From positions 372,001 through 436,000 of the forward strand of contig CAWCVR010000010.1 of assembly GCA_963799105.1 (NCBI GenBank): a stretch of DNA of 64,000 nucleotides, written 5' to 3'. Positions 24,241 through 37,644 of the stretch are shown piece after piece; positions within the stretch are counted from its first letter, which is position 1; each line of letters starts with the position of its first letter. A program made the translations under genes and the position numbers. The DNA is from CAWCVR01 sp963799105 (GTDB lineage: Bacteria > Acidobacteriota > Terriglobia > Bryobacterales > Bryobacteraceae). The notes under the pieces were generated by a model that was not told where the DNA came from, searched no databases, and saw only the letters and a list, made by a program, of their open reading frames with translations.

Positions 24241-24990
24241 ATGGACTCCATATTCCGTCTCGACGGACGAGCCGCGCTGGTGACCGGCGGCGCCAGTGGA
24301 ATCGGACTGGAAGTGTGCCGCGCCTTGACCAAGGCCGGCGCCGCCGTCACGATTGCCGATATCGACGGCGAGCGCGCCGAAGAGGTGGCCGGCGAGTTGC
24401 CCGGGGCGCGCGCCCGCCAGCTCGACGTCACCGACGAAGCTCAGGTCGGCGCAGTTATCGGCGCGCTGGACCGGATCGATATTCTGGTGAACAACGCGGG
24501 CATCGGCCTGGTGGGCGGAATCGAGGAGACCGCCGCCGAGGATTTCCGGCGCCTGATGCGCGTCAACGTGGAGGGCGTGTATCTGGTCACGCGAGCGGCC
24601 ATGCCGCAACTCCTGGCGGCCAAGGGAACGGTGGTCAATATCGGCTCCGTGAGCGGCCTGGTGGCCGTCAAGCGGCGGTTCGCCTATTGCGCCACCAAGG
24701 GAGCGGTCATTGCGCTGTCGCGCCAGTTGGCCATCGACTACGCCGGCCGCCTGCGCGTGAACTGCGTGTGCCCCGGCACGGTGGAGACGCCGTTCGTCGA
24801 GGCGTATCTCGAGAAGTTTCACAAGCACGAGAAGGAGAAGGTTCGCGCGGAGCTGCACGCGCGCCAGCCGATCGGGCGGATGGGCCGTCCCGAGGAAGTG
24901 GCCCACATGGTGAGATACCTGTGCTCGGCGGAAGCCGGGTTTGTGACCGGCTCGGTGGTGACCATCGACGGCGGCTGGACGGCGGCGTAA
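24241..24990 (+). CDS. Short-chain dehydrogenase/reductase (SDR)
   Basis: The 249-residue classical SDR binds NAD(P)H at TGGASGIGLEV (about 15-25), with Asp at the end of strand 2 (ADIDGER), which favours NAD(H). It has NNAG near 88-91, the catalytic Ser in NIGSVSG, and YCATK (Tyr and Lys). The C terminus is typical (GRMGRPEEVAHMVRYLCS; FVTGSVVTIDGGW). The substrate is not predictable, though the close is of the FabG/glucose-dehydrogenase-like type. ATG 24241 begins at the conserved N terminus. Upstream repeats separate it from its neighbours. Confidence 0.9.
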   Translation: MDSIFRLDGRAALVTGGASGIGLEVCRALTKAGAAVTIADIDGERAEEVAGELPGARARQLDVTDEAQVGAVIGALDRIDILVNNAGIGLVGGIEETAAEDFRRLMRVNVEGVYLVTRAAMPQLLAAKGTVVNIGSVSGLVAVKRRFAYCATKGAVIALSRQLAIDYAGRLRVNCVCPGTVETPFVEAYLEKFHKHEKEKVRAELHARQPIGRMGRPEEVAHMVRYLCSAEAGFVTGSVVTIDGGWTAA

Positions 24991-24995
24991 GGCCG

Positions 24996-28925
<3,930 letters not shown>

Positions 28926-28978
28926 TTCCGGCCACGCGGTGCGGGGACGGGGAAAGATGGTACCGCGGAGCCATTACA

Positions 28979-29437
28979 ATGACAGCCAGGTGGTCCCACA
29001 CGAGCACAATAATGCGTAGCGCACCGGTCCTGGCACTCGTTGCACTCTGCGTAGCGGCGGTGGGGTGTATTCCCGTCCCCAAGAAAACCGTTGCCCGCTA
29101 TGGCGTCGAAGGCAGGTTGACGGATTCCGCCAGCCGCGCGCCCATCGGAAGCCGCCACGTGTCCATTGCGGTGGACGGGGCGCGGTTCGACAGGAAGACC
29201 AATCGCCGCGGTGAGTTCCGCGTCAAACCGAGGTTTCATCGCTTCTGGACCTGGCTCGGAGGTCCGATGTGGATGAGCGCCACAAGGGTGACCGTCGAAA
29301 TCTCGCTGGACGGCCGCGTCCCCTACCGCCGCACCTTCAGTGTGAGCATGGAGCCCGACATGCTGGTTCCTCCGGACCGGGACCGGCTCAAAGGGAATTA
29401 TGTCGCGCTCGGAGATATCGAACTCACCAAGCCCTGA
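28979..29437 (+). CDS. Small lipoprotein, unknown function
   Basis: The 152-residue protein has an N-terminal lipoprotein signal ending in the lipobox AAVGC (Cys near residue 30). A single beta-sandwich-like domain follows (YGVEGRLTDSASRAPIGSRH, VSIAVDGARFDRKTNRRGEF, RVKP), recalling carboxypeptidase-regulatory-like modules with the TN-x-x-GEF turn. An inner ATG at 29012 (MRSAPVLALV) would give a more usual leader length. It is divergent from the hybrid kinase gene, 53 bases away, and could share its regulation; a functional link is only a guess. Confidence 0.7.
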   Translation: MTARWSHTSTIMRSAPVLALVALCVAAVGCIPVPKKTVARYGVEGRLTDSASRAPIGSRHVSIAVDGARFDRKTNRRGEFRVKPRFHRFWTWLGGPMWMSATRVTVEISLDGRVPYRRTFSVSMEPDMLVPPDRDRLKGNYVALGDIELTKP

Positions 29438-29464
29438 CCGGGCAGCGGCGGCCGGCCCGGCCAC

Positions 29465-30823
29465 TTACTCCGGCAGCGGCTTCCCCCTGGTCTCCGGCGC
29501 CAGCGGCAGCGCGGCCAGGCCCACCAGAAACACCAGGCACATCGCCACACCCGCGTAGCGCATCGGCTCGGCGTACGCGGCGAACACTTTGCCGGTCAGA
29601 AGGCCCAGCGTGAAGGGGCCGGCGGCGGCGGCGAAACGGCCCACGTTGTAACAGAAGCTGGTCCCCGTCGAGCGCAGCCGCGTGGGAAACAGCTCCGGCA
29701 GGTAGATGGCATAGCCGCCGAACAGCGCCAGTTGCGTGAAGCCCATCAGCGGGACCATCCAGAAGATGTCCACAATGTCCTTCAGGTTCCAGAAGGTGTA
29801 GGCGGTCATGAACATGGCGGCCAGGAAACTGGCGGCGAAGGCCTTCTTGCGGCCGGTGTACTGCGTCAGATAGGTGAAGGCGTGGACGCCGAAGAAGCCG
29901 CCCAGGTTCTGCAGCAGCGAGGTAACGCCGATCCACATGGTCACGCGGCCGGCCAGATCGGCTCCGGCGAGTCCTTGCGCGCGGAAGGTCTTCTCCAGCG
30001 CGGGACGCAGCAGATCGTAGCTGAAGAACCCGATGCCCCACAAGCCCACCACGCCGGCGAAAGCCAGCAGCAGCCCGGCGATGGCGTTGCGGCGCCAGCG
30101 CGGATTGCCCAGCAGTTCGCCGTAGGAACCCATCCGCGTCCTGGCGGCGCGCGCCTTGAGCCACTCTTCGGGCTCCTTGAGCTTCCGGAACACCACCAAC
30201 GCCAGCGGCGCGGGCACGGCGCCGGCCAGGAAGGTGTAGCGCCAGGCGCTATGGATGGCGCCGGCCTGCTCCAGTTTGCCGAGCGCGATCACCGTCAGGG
30301 CGGCGACCATGTTGCCCACCGTGGAGAACGCCTGCACCATCCCCAGCGCGTAGGGCCGCGTGGCGGCGGGCACCACTTCGGCCACCAGCGCCACGCCCAC
30401 CGAGAACTGGCCTCCCACGCCCAGCCCGCACAGAAAGCGGTAAACGTCGAAATCCCACACCCCGGTCGAGAGCACGCTCAGACCGGTGAAGAGCGTGTAG
30501 CAGAGGATCGTCATCGTCATGGTCCGGGCGCGCCCGATGCGGTCTCCCAGGACGCCGAAGAGCACGCCTCCCATGGCCCAGCCCAGCATGAAGACCGCCG
30601 TCGCGATGGCGCCCTGTTCGTCCACCGTGGCCGCGGAGGCGTGGCCGCCCAGCAGGTCGCGGAGCGCCGGCTTGCGGGCCAGGTTGAAGAGCTGCTGCGC
30701 CATGGTGTCGAACATCCAGCCCATGCAGGCCACCGCCAACACGAACCAGTGATAGCGGTTCAGCTCGCGGTACCAGGCGCGCCGCGGCGCCCCGGCCGCC
30801 TTCGCTGCGTCATCGGACGACAT
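29465..30823 (-). CDS. Major facilitator superfamily transporter
   Basis: A 452-residue, 12-span MFS carrier. The signature loop between spans 2 and 3 is GGVLFGVLGDRIGRARTMTM. Span 5 carries GLGVGGQFSVGVALVAEVVP, and the second half starts after a cytoplasmic loop (RTRMGSYGELLGNPRWRRNA). The sequence type is close to sugar or aromatic-acid proton symporters of the SHS/AAHS group. The substrate is not predictable. It is convergent with the lipoprotein gene and stands as a single gene. Confidence 0.9.
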   Translation of the reverse strand: MSSDDAAKAAGAPRRAWYRELNRYHWFVLAVACMGWMFDTMAQQLFNLARKPALRDLLGGHASAATVDEQGAIATAVFMLGWAMGGVLFGVLGDRIGRARTMTMTILCYTLFTGLSVLSTGVWDFDVYRFLCGLGVGGQFSVGVALVAEVVPAATRPYALGMVQAFSTVGNMVAALTVIALGKLEQAGAIHSAWRYTFLAGAVPAPLALVVFRKLKEPEEWLKARAARTRMGSYGELLGNPRWRRNAIAGLLLAFAGVVGLWGIGFFSYDLLRPALEKTFRAQGLAGADLAGRVTMWIGVTSLLQNLGGFFGVHAFTYLTQYTGRKKAFAASFLAAMFMTAYTFWNLKDIVDIFWMVPLMGFTQLALFGGYAIYLPELFPTRLRSTGTSFCYNVGRFAAAAGPFTLGLLTGKVFAAYAEPMRYAGVAMCLVFLVGLAALPLAPETRGKPLPE

Positions 30824-30865
30824 GAAGAGTCATTCTATAGCACGGCGGGTGGAAGCCACAGCCGG

Positions 30866-31629
30866 TCATGGCCTGGTCAGCAAGGCGGCATCGAAGTCGC
30901 CGGCGGCCAGGTGCGCCTGCTCGGCGCCGCGAGTGACGACCAGCAGACTCGACCCGGGCTTGCCAACCGTCTTGACCTCGACCTGGCTGGCGGACCAGAT
31001 GCCCTTGGATTCGCGCAAGCCATAGTAGAGGAACTCCTTGACGGCCCCGGAAGCCCGCAGAGTCTTCTGCACGCGCACGGGATGCAGGGTTTCGCGGTCC
31101 AGCCACGAGGTCACCGCGGAATCGTGCGATTGGCCGTTCCCATCGGGTGCGCTTTTCAGGACGTAACAGGTGCGGGCGCCGTAGACGGCCTCGCCGGCGA
31201 GCGTCTGCTTGTGCCAGTCGAATTGGTTCTCCAGCAGGTCCTCGTATGTGAATGCCGTCTCCAACAGGCCGTCGCCCAGCTTTCGAACGGCACCGTCACC
31301 GGCTGGCGGTCGCCGGCATGGCCTTTGCGGATCGAGGCCAAGCTCCCTGGCCGGCTTTCCAGCAGCAACCGGACCCTGGCTGGCGGGGGTTCGGCGATTT
31401 CGCAGAACATCTTCAACGCGCCTTCGAGCCAGCGGGCGCGCAGGGAGATCCGATAGCTCCGCCGTTCGCCCGATGCCGCCACCGCAACCAGCCGCCCGCT
31501 GGCCCGGAAATCCGTGGCCGCCCGCAGCGATTCCAGCCGCGCCTTCAATTCCTTGATAGTCACGGCCGGTTGACTCCGTGCCACGGGCGCCGCACACAGA
31601 AGAACCGTCGCCAGTAAACCCGCTCTCAT
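30866..31629 (-). pseudogene. LolA-like outer-membrane lipoprotein-sorting protein, frameshifted
   Basis: Two overlapping frames make one protein of about 253 residues. The first half (signal MRAGLLATVLLCAAPVARS, then YRISLRARWLEGALKMFCEI and RVRLLLESRPGSLASIR) is in the frame starting at 31629. The second half (GDGLLETAFTYEDLLENQFD, CYVLKSAP, HPVRVQKTL, QVEVKTVG) continues in another frame to 30866. The break lies at a C run at 31275-31277 (G run in the coding sense): one missing base would join them as PFESWGDGLLET. It looks like the LolA-like family that partners ABC exporters, and the ABC fragment lies just upstream. It may be a pseudogene or a consensus error. Confidence 0.75.
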
Positions 31630-31856
31630 CCCACCACTCGCCCGTCCTTCATGTGGACATTCCGGCGGCCCATGCGGGCAACCTCCGCCTCGTGCGTCAC
31701 CAGAACGATGGTCAGGCCGCGCTGCGACCGAATGCCGGAGAGCAAGGCCATAATCCGCGCCGAGTTCTCGCTGTCCAGGTTGCCCGTGGGTTCGTCGCCC
31801 AGCAGAATCTCCGGATCGTTCGCCAGGCTGCGCGGGACCGAAATGTTTCCGCTCAC
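31626..31856 (-). pseudogene. 3' fragment of a LolD/MacB-type ABC transporter ATPase
   Basis: The frame encodes only the last ~70 residues of an ABC ATPase: SLANDPEILLGDEPTGNLDS (Walker B and D-loop), then a LTIVLVTHEAEVA H-loop and NVHMKDGRVVG. Walker A and the LSGGQ signature are missing; the upstream sequence switches directly into the end of the glycosyltransferase gene. The piece cannot hydrolyse ATP alone. With the frameshifted LolA-like gene overlapping its end, it looks like the residue of a lipoprotein- or peptide-export operon truncated by a deletion near 31830-31856. Confidence 0.8.
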
Positions 31857-33667
31857 CGTCCGCCGCTCTCCTTCAGAAAGAGCAACGAACGCTCCAGCAC
31901 GATCGGCTTCCCCATCCCGTCATACCTTGCAATCTTCGCCGGATTGCCGCCGCAGTTCATGCACAGCACCGCGCAGGGTTGGGGAACCGCGGCCGGATAA
32001 AACATGGCGGAGGCGTTCCCGACTCCCGTATGCAGGAACCGCGCCGCGGGACTGCGGGCGCGGAGCAGGGCTTGAAACGGGTACTCCGCGTCGTCGCCGC
32101 TGAAATCGAGTCCCACCAGTTTGCAGCCGGATTGCGCCGTCATTTCGACCGCCTGCAACTGCCAGTGGCGATCGTTCAGGGGCAGCATGTCCATGTAATA
32201 TTGCTCGTCGCGGGGAGTGACGAAGACGCTGTGAGGGCCCATCAGCGGACGCGCCCAGTTCTTCAGCAGCGGCAAGCGTGCGCCACCCAGGAGGAAGAGG
32301 CATGCCAGCACGGTAACCGGCGCCGGGCGGATGGCCGCCAGCAGCGTCGCCGCGAGCGGCGATCCGAGTATGAACAAGGGCAGCAACATCCGCCCGCCGG
32401 AGGCCTCCCATTTCACGTAAGAGGAGAAAAGGAGGAACGCCAGAATCAGGCCGCTTCCGTAGGCGAGCCAGACCCAATCCCCGCGCCGGCTGGCCCGCCA
32501 CACGGCCAGCGCCATGCCCGCGGCCATCAGCAGCAGGTGCCACCGGTTGTTGGCGTTGCCCTCGTGCGCGGTCTCGGCGGGCGGTCCGAATTGCGTCCAG
32601 GCCCAGGTGTCGTCCGGGTCCCGCGGGTCGATGTGAAGGGCGCGGTGGACGGCGAGTATGGCGTGGAACTCCGCCTGGTTCCAGCGTGCGCTACGGCCGC
32701 CCAGTTGATCGGAGAGGTTGCGAAGGGCGTTCGAGACCGTGGGCTTCCAGCCGAAACGCGCATTCGCCCAGCGGTGGGGCCCGCCTTTGCCGTAGGGCGA
32801 ATCGAAGCCCAGCGGGGAACCGCTGAACCGGAAGTTACGCACATACTGGGGCGTATTCAGCAGCAGCGCCCCGGCGGCCAGCGCGACGGCCAGTGCTCCC
32901 CAGCGCGGACGCCGCCCTTCCATCCACTGGATTGCCAGAACGGAGGCGACCAGAGGCGGCGCGAAAATGTATGCCGTGCTCTTGGTGGCCAGCGCCAGGC
33001 CGAACGAGAGCCCCAGAAACCACAGGTCCCGGCGCACCGCGAAATACGCCGCGCATACCAGCCACAGGGCCAGCAGGGTATCGTTCTTGGCGCCGGAGGC
33101 CTGCAAAATCGCATTCGGCAGCGTGGCGCAACAAAACGCCGCCAACGCCTGGACCTTGGAATTCGCGCCCAGCGCCCCGGCCAGCGAGGAGACGCCGGCG
33201 ATCGCGCAGGCGAACGCCGCCGCGGCGATCAGGTTCACGAACCGGTCGCCGCCCGACAGCACGTAGGTGTGCAGCATGGCGTATTCGGCCATGGGAGGCA
33301 GGCTGATCTGCGTGAAATACGAGGTTGGAAAAAACTCGACGCTGCCCGCCTGCGCCCAATAGACGACGCGCGGCAGATGGTAGGCCATGGCGTCATAGGT
33401 GTTCGGGGCGCTGAGAGCGGCGGTGAGCCCAACCAACGCGGCGATGGCGCCGATGGCCGCCGCGAGGACCGCTTCAGCCGGCAGAATGGAGAACCGCTGG
33501 AACCGGGGTTTCCGGCGGCGGAGGCAAATGGCCCCGGTCGCGCCAATCGCCAGCCACGCCAACGCCAACGGCGCCGGCCGCAGCCAGCCGGGCGGGCTCA
33601 GCAGCTCGGTGAGCAGCACCGTGCACACGCCCAGCACCACCACGACTCGAAGCAGCAGATCGCGCAC
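31853..33667 (-). CDS. Membrane glycosyltransferase, GT39/ArnT-like
   Basis: A 604-residue polytopic protein with about 10-12 hydrophobic segments. It has the acidic first-loop motif of GT-C enzymes (SAPNTYDAMAYHLPRVVYWA, about 89-108), where the Asp would bind the lipid-phosphate sugar donor, and a later FFPTSYFTQISLPPMAEYAM loop. The C-terminal third is a soluble periplasmic part (YMDMLPLNDRHWQLQAVEMT). The family transfers sugars from polyprenyl-phosphate carriers to proteins or lipids; the acceptor is unknown. Its stop overlaps the ABC fragment start, where an ancestral junction was probably lost. Confidence 0.82.
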   Translation of the reverse strand: MRDLLLRVVVVLGVCTVLLTELLSPPGWLRPAPLALAWLAIGATGAICLRRRKPRFQRFSILPAEAVLAAAIGAIAALVGLTAALSAPNTYDAMAYHLPRVVYWAQAGSVEFFPTSYFTQISLPPMAEYAMLHTYVLSGGDRFVNLIAAAAFACAIAGVSSLAGALGANSKVQALAAFCCATLPNAILQASGAKNDTLLALWLVCAAYFAVRRDLWFLGLSFGLALATKSTAYIFAPPLVASVLAIQWMEGRRPRWGALAVALAAGALLLNTPQYVRNFRFSGSPLGFDSPYGKGGPHRWANARFGWKPTVSNALRNLSDQLGGRSARWNQAEFHAILAVHRALHIDPRDPDDTWAWTQFGPPAETAHEGNANNRWHLLLMAAGMALAVWRASRRGDWVWLAYGSGLILAFLLFSSYVKWEASGGRMLLPLFILGSPLAATLLAAIRPAPVTVLACLFLLGGARLPLLKNWARPLMGPHSVFVTPRDEQYYMDMLPLNDRHWQLQAVEMTAQSGCKLVGLDFSGDDAEYPFQALLRARSPAARFLHTGVGNASAMFYPAAVPQPCAVLCMNCGGNPAKIARYDGMGKPIVLERSLLFLKESGGR

Positions 33668-34032
33668 AACTCATTGTCGCCACGCGCGCGCCATGTGTCC
33701 ATAGCGCGGGTTCGCCGCGGTGGCGGCGTCTTTCGGGATCACGCAAACGGGCGCCCATGAACGCGCCGCCGCGATTCCGTTTTGCGGTCAATGCGCGTCC
33801 GGTAGCCCCTGCCATGAGCCTTGAGCCAACCGAGCGCGTCCGCATCGGGACGAGCGGTCAATCGAGGATCCCAGGCATCCCGGGCGTGCCATTCAGGAAT
33901 ATGAGGCAATGAACACCGGCGTCGCCGATTCAGCCGGCCACGAAAGTTGAAACACTGCCGAAGAGCGGGTGGGCGGGTCCTCGGTCTTGTTCACCGAGGC
34001 CCCGCCGTCACCAGCGACTTTCTCGCACTCGC
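33668..34032. other. Gap with a terminator-like hairpin
   Basis: No gene is supportable in these 365 bases. A hairpin at 33975-34003 (arms GGGTCCTCGGT and ACCGAGGCCCC with one mismatch, 7-base loop) lies about 30 bases beyond the receptor stop and may end that transcript, although no U-run follows on the minus strand. Confidence 0.45.
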
Positions 34033-37000
34033 TCAGAAAACGTACTTGAGTGCGAACTGCGCGATGCGCGGGTCATTCGCCGCCGTGATGGTCCCGAAGC
34101 CAGTGCTGCTGGCAACGGGGTTATTGACGGCCGGGTTCTTGAGCAGAGTATGGTTGAGGAGGTTAAAGTACTCGGCTCTGAACTGCACGCTCCTCTCGCC
34201 GGCTATGCGGAAGCTGCGAACGACGGCGCCGTGCCAGACCGTCTGGCCGGGGCCGCGAAGAGAACCCTTGACCACGTTGCCATAGCCGGTTCCGGCCACG
34301 CTAACAGCGGGGACCGAGAAAGCGGCATTGTTCAGCCAGTTGATGCAGGTCTTGGCGGGGCAATCGCCCGCATTGTTAGCGTCCCTGGAGTAAGCCGGCA
34401 GGCTGAAGTTTTCCAGAGCGCGATCCTGGCTTAGACCGGTCAGAGAATTATCCGTACCCATGTACGCGGTCAGAGCATCTCCCGAGTGGCGCTGGATCAG
34501 TCCGGAGGTGCTCCATCCGTTCACAATGTACTTGAGGACCGAGTTTCCGCCGTGCAGTTGGGGCAGCTCGTACACGTAGGAGACCGATATTGCGATGGGG
34601 TGATCGATGTCCGACAAGCCGCGGTCAAGCGCCTTGATGTCGGAAACATAGGCTCCGGCCGGCATGTTTGCGGCGCCCTGGGGATAATCGGGATACACAT
34701 ACGACGAGCCGGCATTCAGGTCCTCGGTATTGTTAACTCTGGTGGCTTGTGGCATGTCGTCGTACGATTTTGACCAGGTGAAGTTACCCAATATCGAGAA
34801 ACCATGGCCAAACTTCTTATCCAAGGTGGCCTGGAACGAGTTGAAATTGGAATTGCCTGTCATGGAGGCCTCGACGATCTGGGCGTAGCTGGCCTTGCAG
34901 CCCGCACTGGCCGTGCAGGGTCCGACGGTGGGAGCCGAACTATATACGCGCCGCTGGTTGGCGCTCAGTCCGGAGCCGGTGTTGACCGACGGGTTGAGTT
35001 CCAGGTTAACGAACTGATGGCGCGACCTGGAACCGACATAGGCAAGCCGCGTCGCCCAACTGCGGGATATCTGATGTTCCAGGGTTATGTTGAAGGTATA
35101 GGTGACCGGAACGTCGAAGTTGCCGGACGGATCGTACTCATCCACGAGGAACCCGGTCGGGAACACCTTGTTGGACGGGAACGGCAGCGAAAAGGGGAAC
35201 GGGTTGGGATACGGAGTACCCTTTATGCCGCAGCCGCCCTGGCAATACGGGTTGCTGAACGGCCCTCCGGGGTTGGCGCCCGGGGCAGACCCGATCATGC
35301 CCAGGTTGGTGAGCCCGACGGCGATGGTATTCGGCACCAGGCCGGCCTGGTTGAGGTTGAAAAAGCCGGGCAGGCGGTCCTGATAGAAGATGCCCGCGCC
35401 GCCGCGGATGACGGTCTTGCCGTTGCCAAACACGTCGTAGGCGAAGCCGAAGCGAGGCATGAATTGCATGTACTTGTTCTTAGCGCCGTTGTCGGCGATG
35501 CCGGGATCGCCGGTGAGCATCAATCCGGCAGGCAGGGTGGTGAACTGGGGTGTGCTCGCGTTCGCCGCGAAGGCGGAGGGGAGGAACTCCTGCAAATTCC
35601 CGACCTTGTTGTGCCATGGGGCGAACTCTTCCCAGCGCACGCCGTAGTTCAATTGCAGGTGCCGATTGGCCTTCCAGCTATCCTGGGCATACAAGCTGGG
35701 GAAGTGGTTCCGATCGTTCAGCAGCTCAAAGTTACCCTGCGTAAATCCAGTCAAGAAGCCCATCTGGAAATTCGCCATGGCGTTGGGATACTGGTACGTC
35801 GTGCCGTTGATGATGTTGTTGACTACCGTGCCGGTGCTGAAGCTGCCATACCCTTGGAAGACGTTGGTCACGTCGTACTTGCTCATCTCCACGTGCCCGC
35901 CGAATGCGAAGTTGTGGTCGCCCTTCACCCAGTGCAGGTCGTCGTTGAAGGTGTAGTTGTTGCGGTACCAGCCTGCAAACGCGGAGGACTGGGCGCCGAA
36001 ATAGCCGCTGATACTCATGGCCTGATAGGGACCGTTATTTGGCTGCCAGAGGTTCTGCACTCCGTACTGGGTGATATTGCCGCTTCCGGGAGCTCCGCCA
36101 CGGAGGGCGATGATGCGCTGGAAGTTGAGGACCATGTTGTTCAGCAGGTGACTCGAGAAGGTGTGGGTCTCGCCAATCAGCGCGCTGTGGTAGCGGGTAT
36201 TGAAGTACGACCTGTAGCTGGACATATTCGCGGGGTCGTAAACCGGATCCTGGTTGAAGAAGTCCTGGTAGTAGTGGCTAAAGAGGTGGTCGGAGGAGCC
36301 GAACTGGTGATCCACGCGGGCGATGTACTCGTAGAACTTCTGCGTCGTGGGCTGCGTGTAATTGACTATGTTTCCGATTTTCCCGGGAGCCGAATCCGCG
36401 GCAGCGGTTTGAAAACCCTTTTCATAGGCCACGGAAGCCGGATCGAAGTCGCTGGCAGGTATGCGGTTGAACGGATATGCCACGTTCGTGTATGGATTGG
36501 TAATCCGTTGGCCGGCGTTCAGGCAGATACCGTTCCCATCGTAGCCGGCGGCGCACAGATTGCCATAATCGGCGAAGCCCGTTCCGGTGCGTCCTTCTTC
36601 AGCCATGGTTGGAACCGTGGTTTGAGAGGCGTTGGAAGCCTGGTGAATCATGGTGTACTGATAGCCGAAGAAGAACTGGGTGGTCTGTCCCTTGGAAATG
36701 CCCGGGATGATGACCGGCCCGCCGATGGTGCCGCCAAACTGGTTGCGGTGGAGGTTATCCTGCGTGAGGGCGAAGTAATTCCTGGCGTTGAAGTAGCCAT
36801 TGCGCAAGAACTCGAACGCGTCGCCATGGAACTTGGTGGTGCCGGACTTGGTGATGACGTTGACCACCGCGCCGGCGCTTTGACCGTACTCGGCGGCGTA
36901 GTTGCTGGTTTGAACGCTGAATTCCTGTACCGCGTCGGGGAACGGGAACGGAGCATTGACGTTGGTCATTTCATCCACGTTGTTGCCGCCGTTCAGCATG

Positions 37001-37644
37001 TAGTTCGACTGGTTCGGCAGCGTTCCGTTAGCGCTGGTGATGACCGCGGCGGGAAAGGTCTTCCCGGTGCCCTGGTCCGCCCCGTTGCCTTCGTTACCCG
37101 CGTCAACGACACCGGCAACCAGCGTGATCAGCGTCGCGGCGTTTCTGCCGTTCAACGGAAGGTCAACGATGCGCTGCTCGTCAATGACCTGAGATAAGGT
37201 GCCGCTCGTGGTGTCCACTTGCGGCAGTTCGGCCGTAACGGTGACGGTCTCCGACGTCGATCCAATCTGCAGCCTGACACTGGCGGTCAGCTTCTGATCG
37301 GCTTGAAGTACGATGTCGGTCTGGGTATAGGTCTGAAAGCCCTTGGCGGTAACCGACAACGAATAGACGGAGGGCAGCAGAGTCGGGAATACGAAGTCGC
37401 CGTCCCTGCCGGATGTGACGACCGTCTCACGGCCCGTCTGGGTTTGGATCGCTTTTACGGTGGCAGACGCCACCGGAGCGCCGGACGGATCGGTGACCGT
37501 TCCGCCGATAGTTCCGTAGCCTTGGGCGTAAAGGCCTGAGGCGGAAAAAGCAATGAAGACCATTGCGGCCACCGCCGAGGCGACGTTGAGGCGGCGTTCA
37601 ATTCGAGTTGAGAGCTTGCTGATCGGGTGAGCAGAGATTCCCAT
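34033..37644 (-). CDS. Oar-like TonB-dependent outer-membrane receptor
   Basis: A 1203-residue receptor. After a signal peptide (VAAMVFIAFSASGLYAQ) comes a carboxypeptidase-regulatory-like domain (about 42-130; IGGTVTDPSGAPVASATVKA, GDFVFPTLLPSVYSLSV), then a plug domain (TLSQVIDEQRIVDLPLNGRN, about 155-175), and a long barrel ending in FALKYVF with C-terminal Phe, as in outer-membrane barrels. This class is greatly expanded in Acidobacteriota and probably imports oligosaccharides or peptides. No SusD-like partner is adjacent. It is divergent from the BMC operon. AAGGAGG at 37661-37667 is 16 bases from the chosen ATG, a long spacing. Confidence 0.92.
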   Translation of the reverse strand: MGISAHPISKLSTRIERRLNVASAVAAMVFIAFSASGLYAQGYGTIGGTVTDPSGAPVASATVKAIQTQTGRETVVTSGRDGDFVFPTLLPSVYSLSVTAKGFQTYTQTDIVLQADQKLTASVRLQIGSTSETVTVTAELPQVDTTSGTLSQVIDEQRIVDLPLNGRNAATLITLVAGVVDAGNEGNGADQGTGKTFPAAVITSANGTLPNQSNYMLNGGNNVDEMTNVNAPFPFPDAVQEFSVQTSNYAAEYGQSAGAVVNVITKSGTTKFHGDAFEFLRNGYFNARNYFALTQDNLHRNQFGGTIGGPVIIPGISKGQTTQFFFGYQYTMIHQASNASQTTVPTMAEEGRTGTGFADYGNLCAAGYDGNGICLNAGQRITNPYTNVAYPFNRIPASDFDPASVAYEKGFQTAAADSAPGKIGNIVNYTQPTTQKFYEYIARVDHQFGSSDHLFSHYYQDFFNQDPVYDPANMSSYRSYFNTRYHSALIGETHTFSSHLLNNMVLNFQRIIALRGGAPGSGNITQYGVQNLWQPNNGPYQAMSISGYFGAQSSAFAGWYRNNYTFNDDLHWVKGDHNFAFGGHVEMSKYDVTNVFQGYGSFSTGTVVNNIINGTTYQYPNAMANFQMGFLTGFTQGNFELLNDRNHFPSLYAQDSWKANRHLQLNYGVRWEEFAPWHNKVGNLQEFLPSAFAANASTPQFTTLPAGLMLTGDPGIADNGAKNKYMQFMPRFGFAYDVFGNGKTVIRGGAGIFYQDRLPGFFNLNQAGLVPNTIAVGLTNLGMIGSAPGANPGGPFSNPYCQGGCGIKGTPYPNPFPFSLPFPSNKVFPTGFLVDEYDPSGNFDVPVTYTFNITLEHQISRSWATRLAYVGSRSRHQFVNLELNPSVNTGSGLSANQRRVYSSAPTVGPCTASAGCKASYAQIVEASMTGNSNFNSFQATLDKKFGHGFSILGNFTWSKSYDDMPQATRVNNTEDLNAGSSYVYPDYPQGAANMPAGAYVSDIKALDRGLSDIDHPIAISVSYVYELPQLHGGNSVLKYIVNGWSTSGLIQRHSGDALTAYMGTDNSLTGLSQDRALENFSLPAYSRDANNAGDCPAKTCINWLNNAAFSVPAVSVAGTGYGNVVKGSLRGPGQTVWHGAVVRSFRIAGERSVQFRAEYFNLLNHTLLKNPAVNNPVASSTGFGTITAANDPRIAQFALKYVF

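Noticed and set aside
31979..33760. A 593-codon frame antisense to the glycosyltransferase gene
   Set aside because: No domain, low-complexity Arg/Gln/Gly composition, and the opposite strand encodes a clear polytopic enzyme.
33705..33905. Possible transposase remnant between the glycosyltransferase and the receptor
   Set aside because: Neither strand shows a transposase motif or terminal repeats; only chance open frames are present.
34804..37197. A 797-codon open frame antisense to the TonB-dependent receptor
   Set aside because: The receptor frame is clearly real, with domains and terminal Phe. The antisense frame has no domain, and long antisense frames are expected in GC-rich genes.
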